The notes under the pieces: model-generated
What the model saw: the letters and a program-made list of their open reading frames with translations, nothing else
Database searches by the model: none
What the model was told of the DNA's origin: nothing
Source of the DNA: Halalkalibacter alkaliphilus
Lineage (GTDB): Bacteria; Bacillota; Bacilli; Bacillales; Bacillaceae_D
Assembly (NCBI RefSeq): GCF_023555415.1
Contig: NZ_JAKRYL010000032.1
Coordinates: forward strand, 1-39,770
Direction of reading: 5' to 3'
Length of the DNA stretch: 39,770 bases
Part shown: one piece after another, positions 16,874-24,984 of the stretch
How the letters are laid out: every line of letters starts with the position of its first letter
Numbering within the stretch: the stretch's first letter is position 1
Program-made: the position numbers and the translations under genes

Positions 16874-17184
16874 ATTTGGCTTTCTAAACTAAGGATGCAT
16901 TAGTTGAAGAACGAGATCGCTAGTTCATAAACGAATTAAAATCTCGTTCCTCCACAATATGAACTTATTGTTGAAGATATAAAATAATCCTTATTTATCT
17001 CCCCTGCTTGTTAGCTTTTGTACATTCTTTCACAAAGCCCTATAAAAATAAAGAACTTTACTGCGCAGTATCCGTCTACTACGTAATACAATTGTTAATT
17101 AGTGTAGTGGTAAACAGTCTGTCATTCTTTGGTACACCTTTTGTCATTTGGTGGTAAATACTATGTCAGAGGTGGTACATTTCA
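16874..17184. other. Intergenic stretch with an inverted repeat
   Basis: No gene is seen. Positions 16908-16951 contain GAACGAGAT and, later, ATCTCGTTC as inverted arms, flanked by GTTGAAG on each side (about 16902 and 16972). The flanks recall the ends of the array sites further right, but the spacing differs, so I do not count it as a member. Confidence 0.3.
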
Positions 17185-17691
17185 ATGGCTGTAATCATTC
17201 ATGCAAATAACAAGTTGCTCTCTATAATGAAAGCTCAATGTGTTGAACATCTCACTCATAATCGTCTGCTCCAATGTGTATTGGGGAATAATAAGAGTAA
17301 TAAAGAAAAACGAGAAAGGAACGGCATTTTGAACATAACATCAATATCATTCACTGATCCTCCAGTCTTTCATTAATTTCCCGCCATTTATGAAAACTTA
17401 GGTCTCCACCAGGTTTCTTCCTATATAGAACAATCATTTGAATTTGGTTACAGATTAGGGAAAACCGAAAGCACAGGACATGCTACCATTCGGTATTATC
17501 CACAACTAGAGGATTTCCTTATTTCCATCCCGAAAAAAATATCTGGAATTGGCACAGTAAGACTTGAGCAGCTAAAGAGTCTGTTACTGGAACAAACGAA
17601 ACCTAACTTCATCGAAAAGCTGAAGTCGGAACCTCCAAAACAAAAAGTATTCCACACCTATTTCCGTCGTACTCAGAAAGAAACGGATTGA
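17185..17691 (+). pseudogene. ORF of unknown family broken by one stop codon
   Basis: One frame runs from ATG 17185 (after AGGTGG) to TGA 17689-17691 and is interrupted only by TAA at 17374-17376. The first part reads HANNKLLSIMKAQCVEHLTH and ends ISFTDPPVFH. The second reads NLGLHQVSSYIEQSFEFGYR, ATIRYYPQLEDFLISIPKK, GIGTVRLEQLKSLLLEQTKP and ends HTYFRRTQKETD. CAA to TAA would explain the stop. The whole would be about 168 residues, soluble and basic. I do not recognise the family. The next small gene is 66 bp downstream. Confidence 0.5.
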
Positions 17692-17757
17692 TCAAGTATA
17701 TAAATGTTCATTTAGAAAATGCTAGTAAGAAAAGGTTTTTAGGAAGGAGAATTTAGA

Positions 17758-17937
17758 ATGACTCAATCAAATGAACAAAACCAAATTCAACAAATGGCCG
17801 ATTGGATTAAAACAAATGCTGTTCATATTACGGAAGGATCCGTCAATAAGACGATGATACGACATCGTCTAAGAATGGAATTTGACGTTCAAGATGAAGA
17901 AGTGGTCGATGAGGTGTATGATTTAATCACTGAATGA
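17758..17937 (+). CDS. Small acidic protein, 59 aa
   Basis: AAGGAG lies eight bases upstream of ATG 17758. The protein is MTQSNEQNQIQQMADWIKTN, AVHITEGSVNKTMIRHRLRM, EFDVQDEEVVDEVYDLITE: mostly helical, soluble, with a basic middle and a very acidic end. It has no known motif. The unbroken frame and good ribosome binding site support a real gene. It may have been in an operon with the broken ORF upstream. Confidence 0.7.
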   Translation: MTQSNEQNQIQQMADWIKTNAVHITEGSVNKTMIRHRLRMEFDVQDEEVVDEVYDLITE

Positions 17938-17989
17938 AAAAAAGACAACCTCTTACGTTGTGTTCAAGTAATGTCAGTATCTTTTTAGT

Positions 17990-18505
17990 GTGGGCGGACT
18001 TTTGTATAAATACATTTCTTTCACTAAAACCATAAACGCAATGATTATAATATTGAAAGAACTGATTCCAACGGAAAAACAGAATGTTGTAAAAATCTTA
18101 AACCAGTTACTACAAGGTCAATATATGGGAATACATTCTTATGAAGAATTCATTAAAAATCTTGATGACTCTTCCCCACTTTGTAATAGATTCGTTACTA
18201 TCCAAAAAGATTTAAAACACCATGCTGACTTGCTTTCAGAACGAATTCAAGAGCTCCACGGAACACCAGAAACAAGTGAAGGAGTTATTGGTAAGATCGA
18301 ACTTTTCATTAGCCAAATATTTGATCAATCAAAGACTGAAAAGGAAATTCTAAAACATGCAATTAAGGGAGAAAATCTCTACGGAATAAAAATGACTGAA
18401 AAATTAGTTCGTGATAAGCTTGATGAGAAAAGTTTGAACCTTGTTCAAACTGTTTTAGATAAGCAAAGAGAGCATGTCGATTATTTAAAATCTGAATTGC
18501 ACTAA
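17990..18505 (+). CDS. Ferritin-like four-helix protein (DUF2383/PA2169-type), up to 171 aa
   Basis: The main body, from about residue 23, reads LKELIPTEKQNVVKILNQLL, QGQYMGIHSYEEFIKN, KDLKHHADLLSERIQELHGT, ISQIFDQSKTEKEILKHAIK, GENLYGIKMTEKLV and REHVDYLKSEL. These are four long amphipathic helices with spaced Glu/His residues (HSYEE, HHADLLSE, GENLYG, EHVDYL), as in DUF2383-type ferritin-like proteins; whether metal is bound is unknown. The start is uncertain: GTG 17990 and ATG 18041 are in frame, and neither has a good ribosome binding site. A terminator follows. Confidence 0.7.
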   Translation: MGGLLYKYISFTKTINAMIIILKELIPTEKQNVVKILNQLLQGQYMGIHSYEEFIKNLDDSSPLCNRFVTIQKDLKHHADLLSERIQELHGTPETSEGVIGKIELFISQIFDQSKTEKEILKHAIKGENLYGIKMTEKLVRDKLDEKSLNLVQTVLDKQREHVDYLKSELH

Positions 18506-18538
18506 TACATGAATGATAATTGAGAAAACCATCTCTCT

Positions 18539-18567
18539 AAAAGCTAGGTATGCCTAGCTTTTTTTGC
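18539..18567 (+). terminator. Terminator after the ferritin-like gene
   Basis: AAGCTAGG-tatg-CCTAGCTT followed by TTTTT is a perfect 8-bp stem with a T-run, 34 bp after the stop codon. Confidence 0.85.
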
Positions 18568-18616
18568 ACAGTACGTTTACTACGCAGTAAATAATGAAGG
18601 TTTTTCTAATTCCACA

Positions 18617-18680
18617 TTCCTGCTTCGTTAGTCAAAAAGCGTTCTTGCTGTTGTTATAGAAACGCACCCGTTACTTTAAG
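18617..18680 (-). repeat. Array site 1 (TGCTTCGTTAG type)
   Basis: The plus strand reads TTCCTGCTTCGTTAGTC, a GCGTT/AACGC stem, then CACCCGTTACTTTAAG. It is the leftmost clear member of the family that separates the small minus-strand genes and lies just 3' of the gene ending at 18709. Confidence 0.55.
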
Positions 18681-18708
18681 TGTATTATTTCACAATACTT
18701 CAATTCTT

Positions 18709-18915
18709 TTAGCTCTTTTTTCTGCTTCTAATAATTTTATAAATTTGATATATACTTCCAATCCCAATCATAATTCCGAGTGTTAAATATAAAGTTTCTC
18801 TGCCCAATTCACTATCTCCTATAATTACTGATGCTGTAACACCTATCGCAAATAAAAGAATAATTATATGAAAACCAATTTCAACTTTCTTGTTTCTCGT
18901 TAAACTACTCATCAT
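18709..18915 (-). CDS. Small two-helix membrane protein, 68 aa
   Basis: The likely start is ATG 18915 (MMSSLTRNKKVEIGFHIIIL); a longer reading to 19014 runs into a neighbouring decayed ORF. Two hydrophobic helices follow (IIILLFAIGVTASVIIG and LYLTLGIMIGIGSIYQIYKI), separated by DSELGRET and ending in RSRKKS. The ribosome binding site is weak. It is typical of the short membrane proteins carried by this array. Function unknown. Confidence 0.6.
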   Translation of the reverse strand: MMSSLTRNKKVEIGFHIIILLFAIGVTASVIIGDSELGRETLYLTLGIMIGIGSIYQIYKIIRSRKKS

Positions 18916-18982
18916 ATCAACCCAAAGATACTTTTCTTTACAAATAAGCACCAGTTTGTTAAGTACCAATTGAAACCAACAG

Positions 18983-19198
18983 TTATCCAAAGTAAGTATG
19001 AAACGACCAAACAATAAGAATGATACTAGCTATTCCCCATGCTTCTGTACTCATTATCCACCAAACTATGGACTTAGTTTTTATGGAACCTTCTTCGCCT
19101 TCCATATTTGCATTATAAAAGCGAGCTTACTTTCCATACTTTTTTTCATAGAAACGAGAACAACAAATCCAATTATGATGAAACTAATAGTTATCTAG
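18983..19198 (-). pseudogene. Decayed small membrane ORFs
   Basis: ATG 19054 opens a 23-residue frame, MSTEAWGIASIILIVWSFHT plus YFG, behind GGTGG. Further right another minus-strand frame reads ITISFIIIGFVVLVSMKKSM, ESKLAFIMQIWKAKKVP but has no usable start. Both look like pieces of short membrane proteins with broken frames. Neither can be named. Confidence 0.35.
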
Positions 19199-19349
19199 AT
19201 TAATGAGTCCACCTTTTGTAACTCCTCTTTTTGTGAATAGCTTTCCTTCAATTTTTTTACAAATCTTCTCCGTTAGTCGAACATGCCAAACAATGCCTTG
19301 TTCATACATCGCACCTATTTTAAATTAAGCTATATAAAACGATTAGTAC

Positions 19350-19512
19350 CTATGATTCAAAATTCTTTTTCTCGTAGGTACGATTAAAGTATTCAATTCT
19401 CTTCGCAATCCATATCAAAACCATTGCACTTATTCCGTTCCAAAAGCCCTTAAAAAATAAACCTATTCCACCACCAATAATAATTGTATGCCATTAATTC
19501 TTTAGGTATCAT
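19350..19512 (-). pseudogene. Frameshifted small membrane protein
   Basis: GGGGAGGAG precedes ATG 19512 and the frame MIPKELMA. A shift near residue 9 is then needed to read TIIIGGGIGLFFKGFWNGIS, AMVLIWIAKRIEYFNRTYEK, KNFES up to TAG 19350. The good ribosome binding site and long continuation show a once-functional gene of about 50 residues. Confidence 0.55.
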
Positions 19513-19560
19513 ATTTACTCCTCCCCCCAAGTTCCTCAAGAAGACTGTTATCTAACAAGT

Positions 19561-19751
19561 AATATTCATATTGGTTTGTATAAGTACTTTCTCCCCTGCT
19601 TTTTTGTCTGTTTTGGTCTTCATCGGATTATGAATACTCTTTCCTCTACTTTTCTAGGCTGTTTAGCATCAGCTTTATGAAGACCTTTTCCCATGCTTTT
19701 CTGGACTGGTTTGGCCTTCATAAGCTTTATGAAGGGTATAAGCTTATTCAA
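19561..19751. repeat. Four-hairpin 200-bp repeat, copy 1
   Basis: This is one of five copies (others at 25262, 26635, 32258, 35838). It starts TTCATATTGGTTTGTAT and holds three units of about 50 bp, each built on GCTTTTC-GG-CTG-TTTGG followed by a CTTCAT...ATGAAG hairpin. It ends GAAGGGTATAAGCTTATT. This copy is the most diverged; its first and second hairpins are damaged. Confidence 0.8.
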
Positions 19752-19820
19752 CTCTTTACTTCGTTAGCACAAGAAGCGATAGGCTATTCCGCCGCGACAA
19801 CTCCTTCTTTCGTTCAAGCA
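19749..19820 (-). repeat. Array site 2 (TGCTTCGTTAG type)
   Basis: It reads TCAACTCTTTACTTCGTTAG and CACAAGAAGCGATAGG, then GCGACAACTCC and CGTTCAAGC. The left half matches the consensus closely; the right half is degenerate. It directly abuts repeat copy 1. Confidence 0.5.
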
Positions 19821-20514
19821 CTCTGTTATTTATTATTCGCTAGTAATGACATCCAAACCTTCACCAATAAGCTTAGCTGCTTCATATAGCATTCCGTCAT
19901 CATATGAATGTTCATCCAGATTAGCAAAAAAGAGGTATCAGTAGTGAAAATCTAAATTTACTTATTGATAAATGTAAGGCAAGTGGGATTAATTAGTTCA
20001 ATTGTCCTTTAAATGGAAGAAAAACCTACTATTCCCGGATTGAATTAACACATTTCCACGAAAATAATCCTAATATGTAGTGAAATAGTTTTATAATATG
20101 TAGTAAAATAGTTATATAAAGTGAATCAATTTCATAAATCCTTTTTATAGAAAACATAGAAGTACAAAATATCTAATATTGAAAAATTCACAAAATCAGG
20201 CGCTTTGTTTTACTTCTATGGCCATACTTGATAATCAATCACAGGCTAGTTTTGCTGCATTAAAATTAAGATAACTAAATCAAAATGTACTTTTGCACGT
20301 TTTCCAGTAAGAAACCTTTTTGATGTAATGAATCTTGTGATAATGGCAGCCTATACATTCTTTTGGGCGTGTATATTTTAAGGTTTCATGCTTTGGATCA
20401 AAACTATCATACCTTTACGAATATTCACGAACGCAGGTTGGAGAGAAAAAATTTATCGAAACCAATGAATTGAGATCATTGGATGACTTGGTTTAATGAA
20501 AGCAGGTGAAACTA
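19821..20514. other. Gene-poor stretch upstream of the diguanylate cyclase
   Basis: No convincing gene is seen. At 20073-20120 there is a direct repeat of AATATGTAG-GAAATAGTTTTATA and AATATGTAGTAAAATAGTTA. No clear promoter for the downstream gene could be assigned. Confidence 0.4.
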
Positions 20515-21618
20515 GTGAAATTATACGATCAACAAAATCCAATCATTATTTTACTTTTAATAGGTTTGGCATTAACATCTCTTCACTCTTTAACTGAAGC
20601 CTCTTTGGCATATTTTCTGTTCTTCGGTATCCTTTTATATTTGGTTCTTTTTTGTTGGATTGGGAAACTATATGATAGATTAAATGATTATCGTACGAAA
20701 TTGATTGAAAAAGAAGGAGAATTAGAGGGGATCTTTAGTCATTCTAATGCTTGTATTAGTTCGGTGGATTTAAAACTAGGGAAATTTAAATTGTCGTTAG
20801 GTACTGAAAAGCTATATGGTTATATAGAAAAAGATTTCAATCAATACCCGTTATTATGGAAAGAGATGATTCATCCATTTGATCTTCCAAAAGTTGAAGA
20901 AATCGAGAAAATGATATATGCAGAAAAAAAGCGTGAAACTTTTATTAGTGAACACCGAATCATTCGAGGTGATGGTGAGATTATTTGGGTAGCTGCCCAT
21001 TTTACTCCTATATTTACAGTTGAAAATGAAGTGAAAAAAGTAAATATTTTCTCCTATGATATTACGGATCGTAAAAAGGCAGAAGAAAAAATTCAACACA
21101 TGGCCTTCCATGATAATCTAACAAACTTGCCCAATCGCCCATTGTTTAGTAAATTCGTAGAAAAATCATTATCATATTCTAAACGAAATAATACTCAATT
21201 CGCACTTATGTATATAGATATTGATCATTTTAAACAAGTAAATGATACATTTGGACATAATGCGGGCGACCGTTTATTAATAGAAATAGCTAAACGGTTA
21301 AATGAAAGCGTTCGCACAAATGATGTGGTCTGCCGTCATGGTGGGGATGAATTTATGATTTTATTAGATGATGTTAAACAAGAAGATATCGAAGCTGTAG
21401 CTAAACGAATTATTAAGAAATTATCATATCCTATCAATATATTAAATGAGAATGAAGTTTTCATTTCTCCAAGTATCGGTATAAGTCTATACCCCTTTGA
21501 TGGCGAAAATGAACATACTTTAATAAAGAAAGCAGATGCCGCCATGTATCTTGTCAAAAAAAATGGAAAAAACAACTATCAATTTGGAAGTACAGGGCCG
21601 GTTCGCACGCTTCCCTAG
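20515..21618 (+). CDS. Membrane PAS-GGDEF diguanylate cyclase, 367 aa
   Basis: It makes cyclic di-GMP from two GTP. GTG 20515 is preferred because AGGTG lies six bases upstream; an in-frame GTG at 20506 overlaps that site. Two N-terminal membrane helices (about residues 8-25 and 30-50) are followed by a short coiled segment, a PAS/PAC domain (about 70-185, ending NIFSYDITDRKKAEE) and a GGDEF domain (about 195-360). The active site is intact (CRHGGDEFMILL), with an RTND inhibitory RxxD site five residues before it. The final residues GPVRTLP are encoded at the junction with a dispersed repeat, so the original C-terminus may have been altered. No phosphodiesterase gene is nearby. Confidence 0.9.
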   Translation: MKLYDQQNPIIILLLIGLALTSLHSLTEASLAYFLFFGILLYLVLFCWIGKLYDRLNDYRTKLIEKEGELEGIFSHSNACISSVDLKLGKFKLSLGTEKLYGYIEKDFNQYPLLWKEMIHPFDLPKVEEIEKMIYAEKKRETFISEHRIIRGDGEIIWVAAHFTPIFTVENEVKKVNIFSYDITDRKKAEEKIQHMAFHDNLTNLPNRPLFSKFVEKSLSYSKRNNTQFALMYIDIDHFKQVNDTFGHNAGDRLLIEIAKRLNESVRTNDVVCRHGGDEFMILLDDVKQEDIEAVAKRIIKKLSYPINILNENEVFISPSIGISLYPFDGENEHTLIKKADAAMYLVKKNGKNNYQFGSTGPVRTLP

Positions 21619-21619
21619 T

Positions 21620-21850
21620 GATTACAGCCACAAGAACATACCATCTCTATCATGGTTTACCAGCACTTTCCACGGAATTTACCACTTGATGTCAACATGT
21701 TTAGCAATAGAAGAACGTCAACGATTTTAAGTAAAAAAGCCTAATCCTCCTTATCTTTAACGAGGAATTAGGCTTTTGTCTTCCGCAATCACGCCAGTTG
21801 TGGGATATCAATTTGTATTAAATAGTATCGTTGAACTACGTAATAAATAG
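21620..21850. repeat. Dispersed repeat, copy B
   Basis: This is the partner of 370-600, similar along its whole length. Here its right part is the 3' end of the broken lipoprotein gene (to 21808) and its middle is the shared terminator. It begins right at the stop codon of the diguanylate cyclase. Confidence 0.65.
21734..21777. terminator. Bidirectional terminator between convergent genes
   Basis: AAAAGCCTAATCCTC pairs with GAGGAATTAGGCTTTT. It serves the diguanylate cyclase on the plus strand and the lipoprotein remnant on the minus strand. Confidence 0.8.
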
Positions 21851-22083
21851 GTTGTTGTTATAGGAATGGCATTCTCAGGAAGCATAGAATCATCGTTTTC
21901 TATAATATGACCTTTGTTTAATGCTAACACTGCATCCCCTGACTAAATAGTAGAACTTCTAGTACCATCTTCTTTGGTAGGAAAGGTTTTATCTGTGACA
22001 AAATTAGTAGGTTCATCCTTAATGCATCCAGTTAATATTGCGATAAACAAAAAAATTATAATTTTAAGATACTTCCAATTCAA
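21808..22083 (-). pseudogene. Lipoprotein gene with an internal stop
   Basis: TTG 22083 after AAAAGGTGATGG opens MNWKYLKIIIFLFIAILTGC, a lipoprotein signal peptide with lipobox LTGC. It continues IKDEPTNFVTDKTFPTKEDG and TRSSTI to TAG 21943-21945. The same frame goes on with SGDAVLALNKGHIIENDDSM, LPENAIPITTTYLLRSS and ends TILFNTN. The single amber codon splits an otherwise good frame of about 91 residues. Readthrough or sequencing error is possible. Function unknown. Confidence 0.6.
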
Positions 22084-22212
22084 TTTACCATCACCTTTTA
22101 AGACAAGCTAATCCTTCTTAAACTCTTGGGCAGTTATATATAGTATCAGTCCTAAAAAGATTGATAGAAAGCACCTTTTATCTATGTTTACATGTAATCA
22201 CAGATAAGCGTT

Positions 22213-22322
22213 TAAGGACTTGACTTGGAGCCTCTATGGGTACGATTTGTCTTGAAAGGGCGAAGCTAAAGTTCCATCAGGCAAACGAGCCTATCATACC
22301 CACCTCTCCAAGTAAGTCCTAT
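22213..22322. other. GC-rich long stem-loop of unknown nature
   Basis: AGGACTTGACTTGGAG (22215-22230) pairs with CTCCAAGTAAGTCCT (22306-22320), and GGGTA with TACCC further in. The core around 22255-22295 is GC-rich. AACG/CGTT lies just outside each end. It could be a structured RNA, or a long att-type site like the two palindromes at 663-1244. It matches no RNA family I can name. Confidence 0.5.
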
Positions 22323-22453
22323 CGTTGTTTACGTTGAAAACTATAATTATTTACTCAATATAATAAGTAAACAAAGTTAGAAAACAAGCTGATCTTATAT
22401 CGTTATTTACGTTAAATACGGTCAAAAACCACACTACATATAAGCTACCTTTA

Positions 22454-22528
22454 GTTTAACATTAATTTCCTTTTTATAGACATAGGAAAAAGCATTCCTT
22501 GTTGAAGGAATGCGTCCGTTTGTTGAAT
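22454..22528 (-). repeat. Array site 3, attC-like with exact GTTTAAC / GTTGAAT ends
   Basis: Plus strand: GTTTAAC (22454-22460), CATTAATTTCCTTTTTAT, a perfect stem GCATTCCTT-gttg-AAGGAATGC, then GTTGAAT (22522-22528). The end boxes fit RYYYAAC and GTTRRRY. Read on the minus strand, the stem is followed by five Ts, so it may also terminate transcription. Confidence 0.65.
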
Positions 22529-22551
22529 AGGAAACCCTAAGAATATTTTAT

Positions 22552-22869
22552 TTAGAATGGATTCTCCCCTTTGAAAAAAGGAACTAAAATTATATATATA
22601 GAACCGACAAATAAGAGCCAAAAAATCTTTGATTTGAGAAATCGGTTATAAAATATAACATCCTTAAATATATAAAATCCCATAATTGCTGTATAAACTA
22701 CAAAGAGAAAATAGGAAATCCCAAACCAATTCACCCAAACATTCCCCATAAATTCAATTCCGTATTTTCCATAGAAATTCCCTGCTATATTTACTGTTAA
22801 ATATAAACCTATTGCCAATAAGAAAAATAATTCAATTGACCTGCCCACATCTTTTATAAATTGTTGCAC
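22552..22869 (-). CDS. Membrane protein with three helices, 105 aa
   Basis: The chosen start is GTG 22869, eight bases after GGTGG; two GTGs further upstream overlap that site. After QQFIKDVGRSI come three hydrophobic helices (IELFFLLAIGLYLTVNIAG, WFGISYFLFVVYTAIMGFYI, IFWLLFVGSIYIILVPFF). It ends KGENPF just before array site 3. No family is recognised. It is a cassette-type gene in the minus-strand array. Confidence 0.7.
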   Translation of the reverse strand: MQQFIKDVGRSIELFFLLAIGLYLTVNIAGNFYGKYGIEFMGNVWVNWFGISYFLFVVYTAIMGFYIFKDVIFYNRFLKSKIFWLLFVGSIYIILVPFFKGENPF

Positions 22870-22917
22870 AAAAAACACCACCTATACAGTTCCCCTGCTC
22901 CTCAACTACTGCACCCA

Positions 22918-23151
22918 TTAGTACAAACTTTGATACCAAACAATAAAAATAAATACTGAAACAGTACTATTTAGATAACCCCAAAAGGATTTCTTCTCTC
23001 TCTGTATTTCAGCTAAACCCATCATTAAAATCGTGCCGCCCATGAAAAACATCATATAGTTCGTGTATTTGTCAGTTGAATTTAGCAACCCATATCCTGC
23101 AACAAAAATAGTTAGTACGGCAAAAACACTTCCTATTATCTTAAAAAACAT
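22918..23151 (-). CDS. Small membrane protein, 77 aa
   Basis: ATG 23151 follows GGGTGGAATA; the longer reading from 23175 has a weaker start. Three short hydrophobic stretches (MFFKIIGSVFAVLTIFVAGY, YMMFFMGGTILMMGLAEI, YLNSTVSVFIFIVWYQSLY) are separated by a basic loop QREKKSFWG. Function unknown. A degenerate site (CCTGCTCCTCAAC...CCATTAG) lies at its 3' end. Confidence 0.65.
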   Translation of the reverse strand: MFFKIIGSVFAVLTIFVAGYGLLNSTDKYTNYMMFFMGGTILMMGLAEIQREKKSFWGYLNSTVSVFIFIVWYQSLY

Positions 23152-23169
23152 TATTCCACCCACTTCCCA

Positions 23170-23235
23170 GTTCAACCTTTACTCTCCGTTTCTGGAATAG
23201 CGACAGCTTCTTTCCTTATCGTACTCCGTTAGTCT
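23170..23235 (-). repeat. Array site 4
   Basis: It begins GTTCAAC (23170-23176) and continues CTTTACTCTCCGTT, an AGCGAC...TTATCGT partial stem, and ends ACTCCGTTAGTC. It lies between the 77-aa and 43-aa genes and starts 13 bp beyond the stop of the latter. Confidence 0.55.
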
Positions 23236-23247
23236 AATATCAATATC

Positions 23248-23379
23248 TTAATTTCCTTTTATTTTATCTTCTAAATCTTGTATTCTCTTTTCTAGTTTCT
23301 CAACTTTCCCCATTGAAAATAAAGCTAAAGATAACGAACCTGCTGCAATTGAAAAAGCTAAGATTTCTAAAACTCCCAA
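23248..23379 (-). CDS. Very small membrane-anchored coiled-coil protein, 43 aa
   Basis: AGGAGGGG stands five bases upstream of TTG 23379. The protein is MGVLEILAFSIAAGSLSLAL, FSMGKVEKLEKRIQDLEDKI, KGN: one membrane helix followed by a heptad-like charged helix (VEKLEKRIQDLEDKI). The strong ribosome binding site and intact frame support expression. Proteins of this N-terminal anchor plus coiled-coil design often act as regulators or subunits of membrane complexes; nothing more can be said. Confidence 0.7.
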   Translation of the reverse strand: MGVLEILAFSIAAGSLSLALFSMGKVEKLEKRIQDLEDKIKGN

Positions 23380-23412
23380 ATCGACCCCTCCTATTTTCAT
23401 TAAACTCCTTTA

Positions 23413-23486
23413 GTTTAACATTAATTTCCTTTTTATTGACATAAAAAAGCATCCCTTGTTGAAGGAATGCTATCCATTAGTTAAGA
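23413..23486 (-). repeat. Array site 5
   Basis: GTTTAAC (23413-23419), CATTAATTTCCTTTTTAT, the stem GCATCCCTTgttGAAGGAATGC, then CCATTAGTTAAGA. It is nearly the same as site 3 over its left two thirds. It lies between the 43-aa gene and the frameshifted gene that ends at 23495. Confidence 0.6.
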
Positions 23487-23494
23487 AAAACAAT

Positions 23495-23832
23495 TTATAA
23501 TGTTTTATTCTTTATTAATTTGTTAACTTTCCTATAATCAGAAATGCCTATGGCAATAGCAGATAAGAAACTAGGCATAATAAACGCCGTTTCAAAAAAA
23601 GCAATATAAATAATGAAATAAACTACACCTAATACAATTAGCACCAAATCCGTTTTCAAAAAACTAAATCTAAATAATTTTCACCTTGCTTTGATAGTAT
23701 AAACCCTGATACAAATATTGAAATACATAGGTTAATAAAATAAGCTATGGAGAATAGAGATGCTCCCAAATATGCTGTATAAATTATATCCCCATCTCCT
23801 GCTAGCAGAGATTTTAATTTTTGAAAAAACAT
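23495..23832 (-). pseudogene. Frameshifted membrane protein
   Basis: ATG 23832 opens MFFQKLKSLLAGDGDIIYTA, YLGASLFSIAYFINLCISIF, VSGFILSKQGENYLDLVF, then a stop. After a frame change near 23675 the reading continues LKTDLVLIVLGVVYFIIYIA, FFETAFIMPSFLSAIAIGIS, DYRKVNKLIKNKTL to TAA 23495. Four membrane helices in all. One small indel is enough to explain the break. Confidence 0.6.
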
Positions 23833-23899
23833 CTCACCAAACTAAAAAACATAACAATAAAGTCATTCAGAACTAAGTTGCATCTATTTTGGCATAAAG

Positions 23900-24283
23900 T
23901 TACTTCTGCGCTATCTGAATAAGGTTGCCGCATGTATCGTCGAAAACAGCTATTGTGACTTCGCCCATTTCTGTCGGCTCCATAGTAAATTTCACACCTT
24001 TTTCCATTAATCGTTTATACTCTTTGTGAATATCTGCAACGCCAAACATTGTTGCTGGAATGCCATCGGCAAATATCTTCTTTTGATACTCTTTAGCGGC
24101 TGGATGGGCATTCGGTTCGAGCAAAAGCTCAGTACCGCCTTGTTCATCTGGAGAAACAAGCGTTATCCACCTAAATTCTCCGGCGGGAACGTCCTGCTTT
24201 TTAACAAATCCCAGCGTTTTTGAATAAAACTCCAGTGCCTTGTCTTGGTCTTCTACGAATATACTAGTAACAATGATTTTCAT
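23900..24283 (-). CDS. VOC-family (glyoxalase/bleomycin-resistance-like) protein, 127 aa
   Basis: ATG 24283 follows AAAGGAGG; the 20 residues readable upstream are not expected to be translated. The sequence has both beta-alpha-beta-beta-beta units of one VOC domain: MKIIVTSIFVEDQDKALEFY SKTLGF..., GTELLLEP, then IPATMFGVADIHKEYKRLME, GEVTIAVFDDTCGNLIQIAQ. Family members bind a metal and act as glyoxalases, dioxygenases, isomerases or antibiotic-binding proteins; the substrate cannot be told. Together with GNATs, such genes are common cargo of integron cassettes. Confidence 0.85.
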   Translation of the reverse strand: MKIIVTSIFVEDQDKALEFYSKTLGFVKKQDVPAGEFRWITLVSPDEQGGTELLLEPNAHPAAKEYQKKIFADGIPATMFGVADIHKEYKRLMEKGVKFTMEPTEMGEVTIAVFDDTCGNLIQIAQK

Positions 24284-24486
24284 TCTGTTTTGCCTCCTTT
24301 GATATTTTCCATGTATGGTGCAACGATAACAATCTAGCTGCAATCAACACACCACACACATCCTTCATAAGTCCTATTCCTGAATATATCATAACATTTC
24401 AAAAGAGGAAGCCATTAATAATTACCGCAACATTAAGTCTTCCATGATCCTCCCCATTAGCAGTTATTATTTACTCCTAATTTTAT

Positions 24487-24924
24487 TCACAACATTTTTC
24501 TAAATGAATAGCACCATTTATCATAATCAAATTTATCTTCGTAAAAACGGTGAGCATTGTTTCTCTGGATCCCAGATTCTAATGCAACATATTCAGCACC
24601 AATTCCCTTTGCCCAATCATGTATATAACTTAGTAATTTATCTCCATATCCCTTTGATCTGTATGCTGTATCTGTTACCAAGTCATATATAAAAACGTGA
24701 CGTTTATTATAAAAGTTAACTCTCCAACTCAATCCAGCTAAGGATACCATTCGATTATCTTTATATAGAGCAAATAAAGAATATCCATCTTTCCTCATTT
24801 CTTCAAGTAACTCCAGATATGTCTTTTGAGTCAAATCGGTGCGCAACTGATTCATAATCGAAAAGGATTCTAACCATTGTTCTTTGTCTGTTAGTTCTTT
24901 TATTTCCACTTTTGAGTTATTCAC
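24487..24924 (-). CDS. GNAT-family N-acetyltransferase, 145 aa
   Basis: GTG 24924 follows GGGAG with good spacing. The fold is clear: an N-terminal EIKELTDKEQWLESFSIMNQ, the central strand FALYKDNRMVSLAGLSWRV, VFIYDLVTDTAYRSKGYGDK (acetyl-CoA-binding motif A, R/Q-x-x-G-x-G/A form SKGYGDKL), and YVALESGIQRNNAHRFYEDK near the end. It transfers an acetyl group from acetyl-CoA to an amine; the substrate is unknown. Cassette-type gene in the minus-strand array. Confidence 0.88.
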   Translation of the reverse strand: MNNSKVEIKELTDKEQWLESFSIMNQLRTDLTQKTYLELLEEMRKDGYSLFALYKDNRMVSLAGLSWRVNFYNKRHVFIYDLVTDTAYRSKGYGDKLLSYIHDWAKGIGAEYVALESGIQRNNAHRFYEDKFDYDKWCYSFRKML

Positions 24925-24984
24925 ATTAACACTCCCTCATAGTTTTTAATAATGTTTTCAACTTTGAATTTAATAATTCCTTCT

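Noticed and set aside
22213-22322. The long stem-loop as 6S RNA or SRP RNA
   Set aside because: It is about 110 nt long and lacks the central bubble of 6S RNA and the conserved SRP apical sequence.
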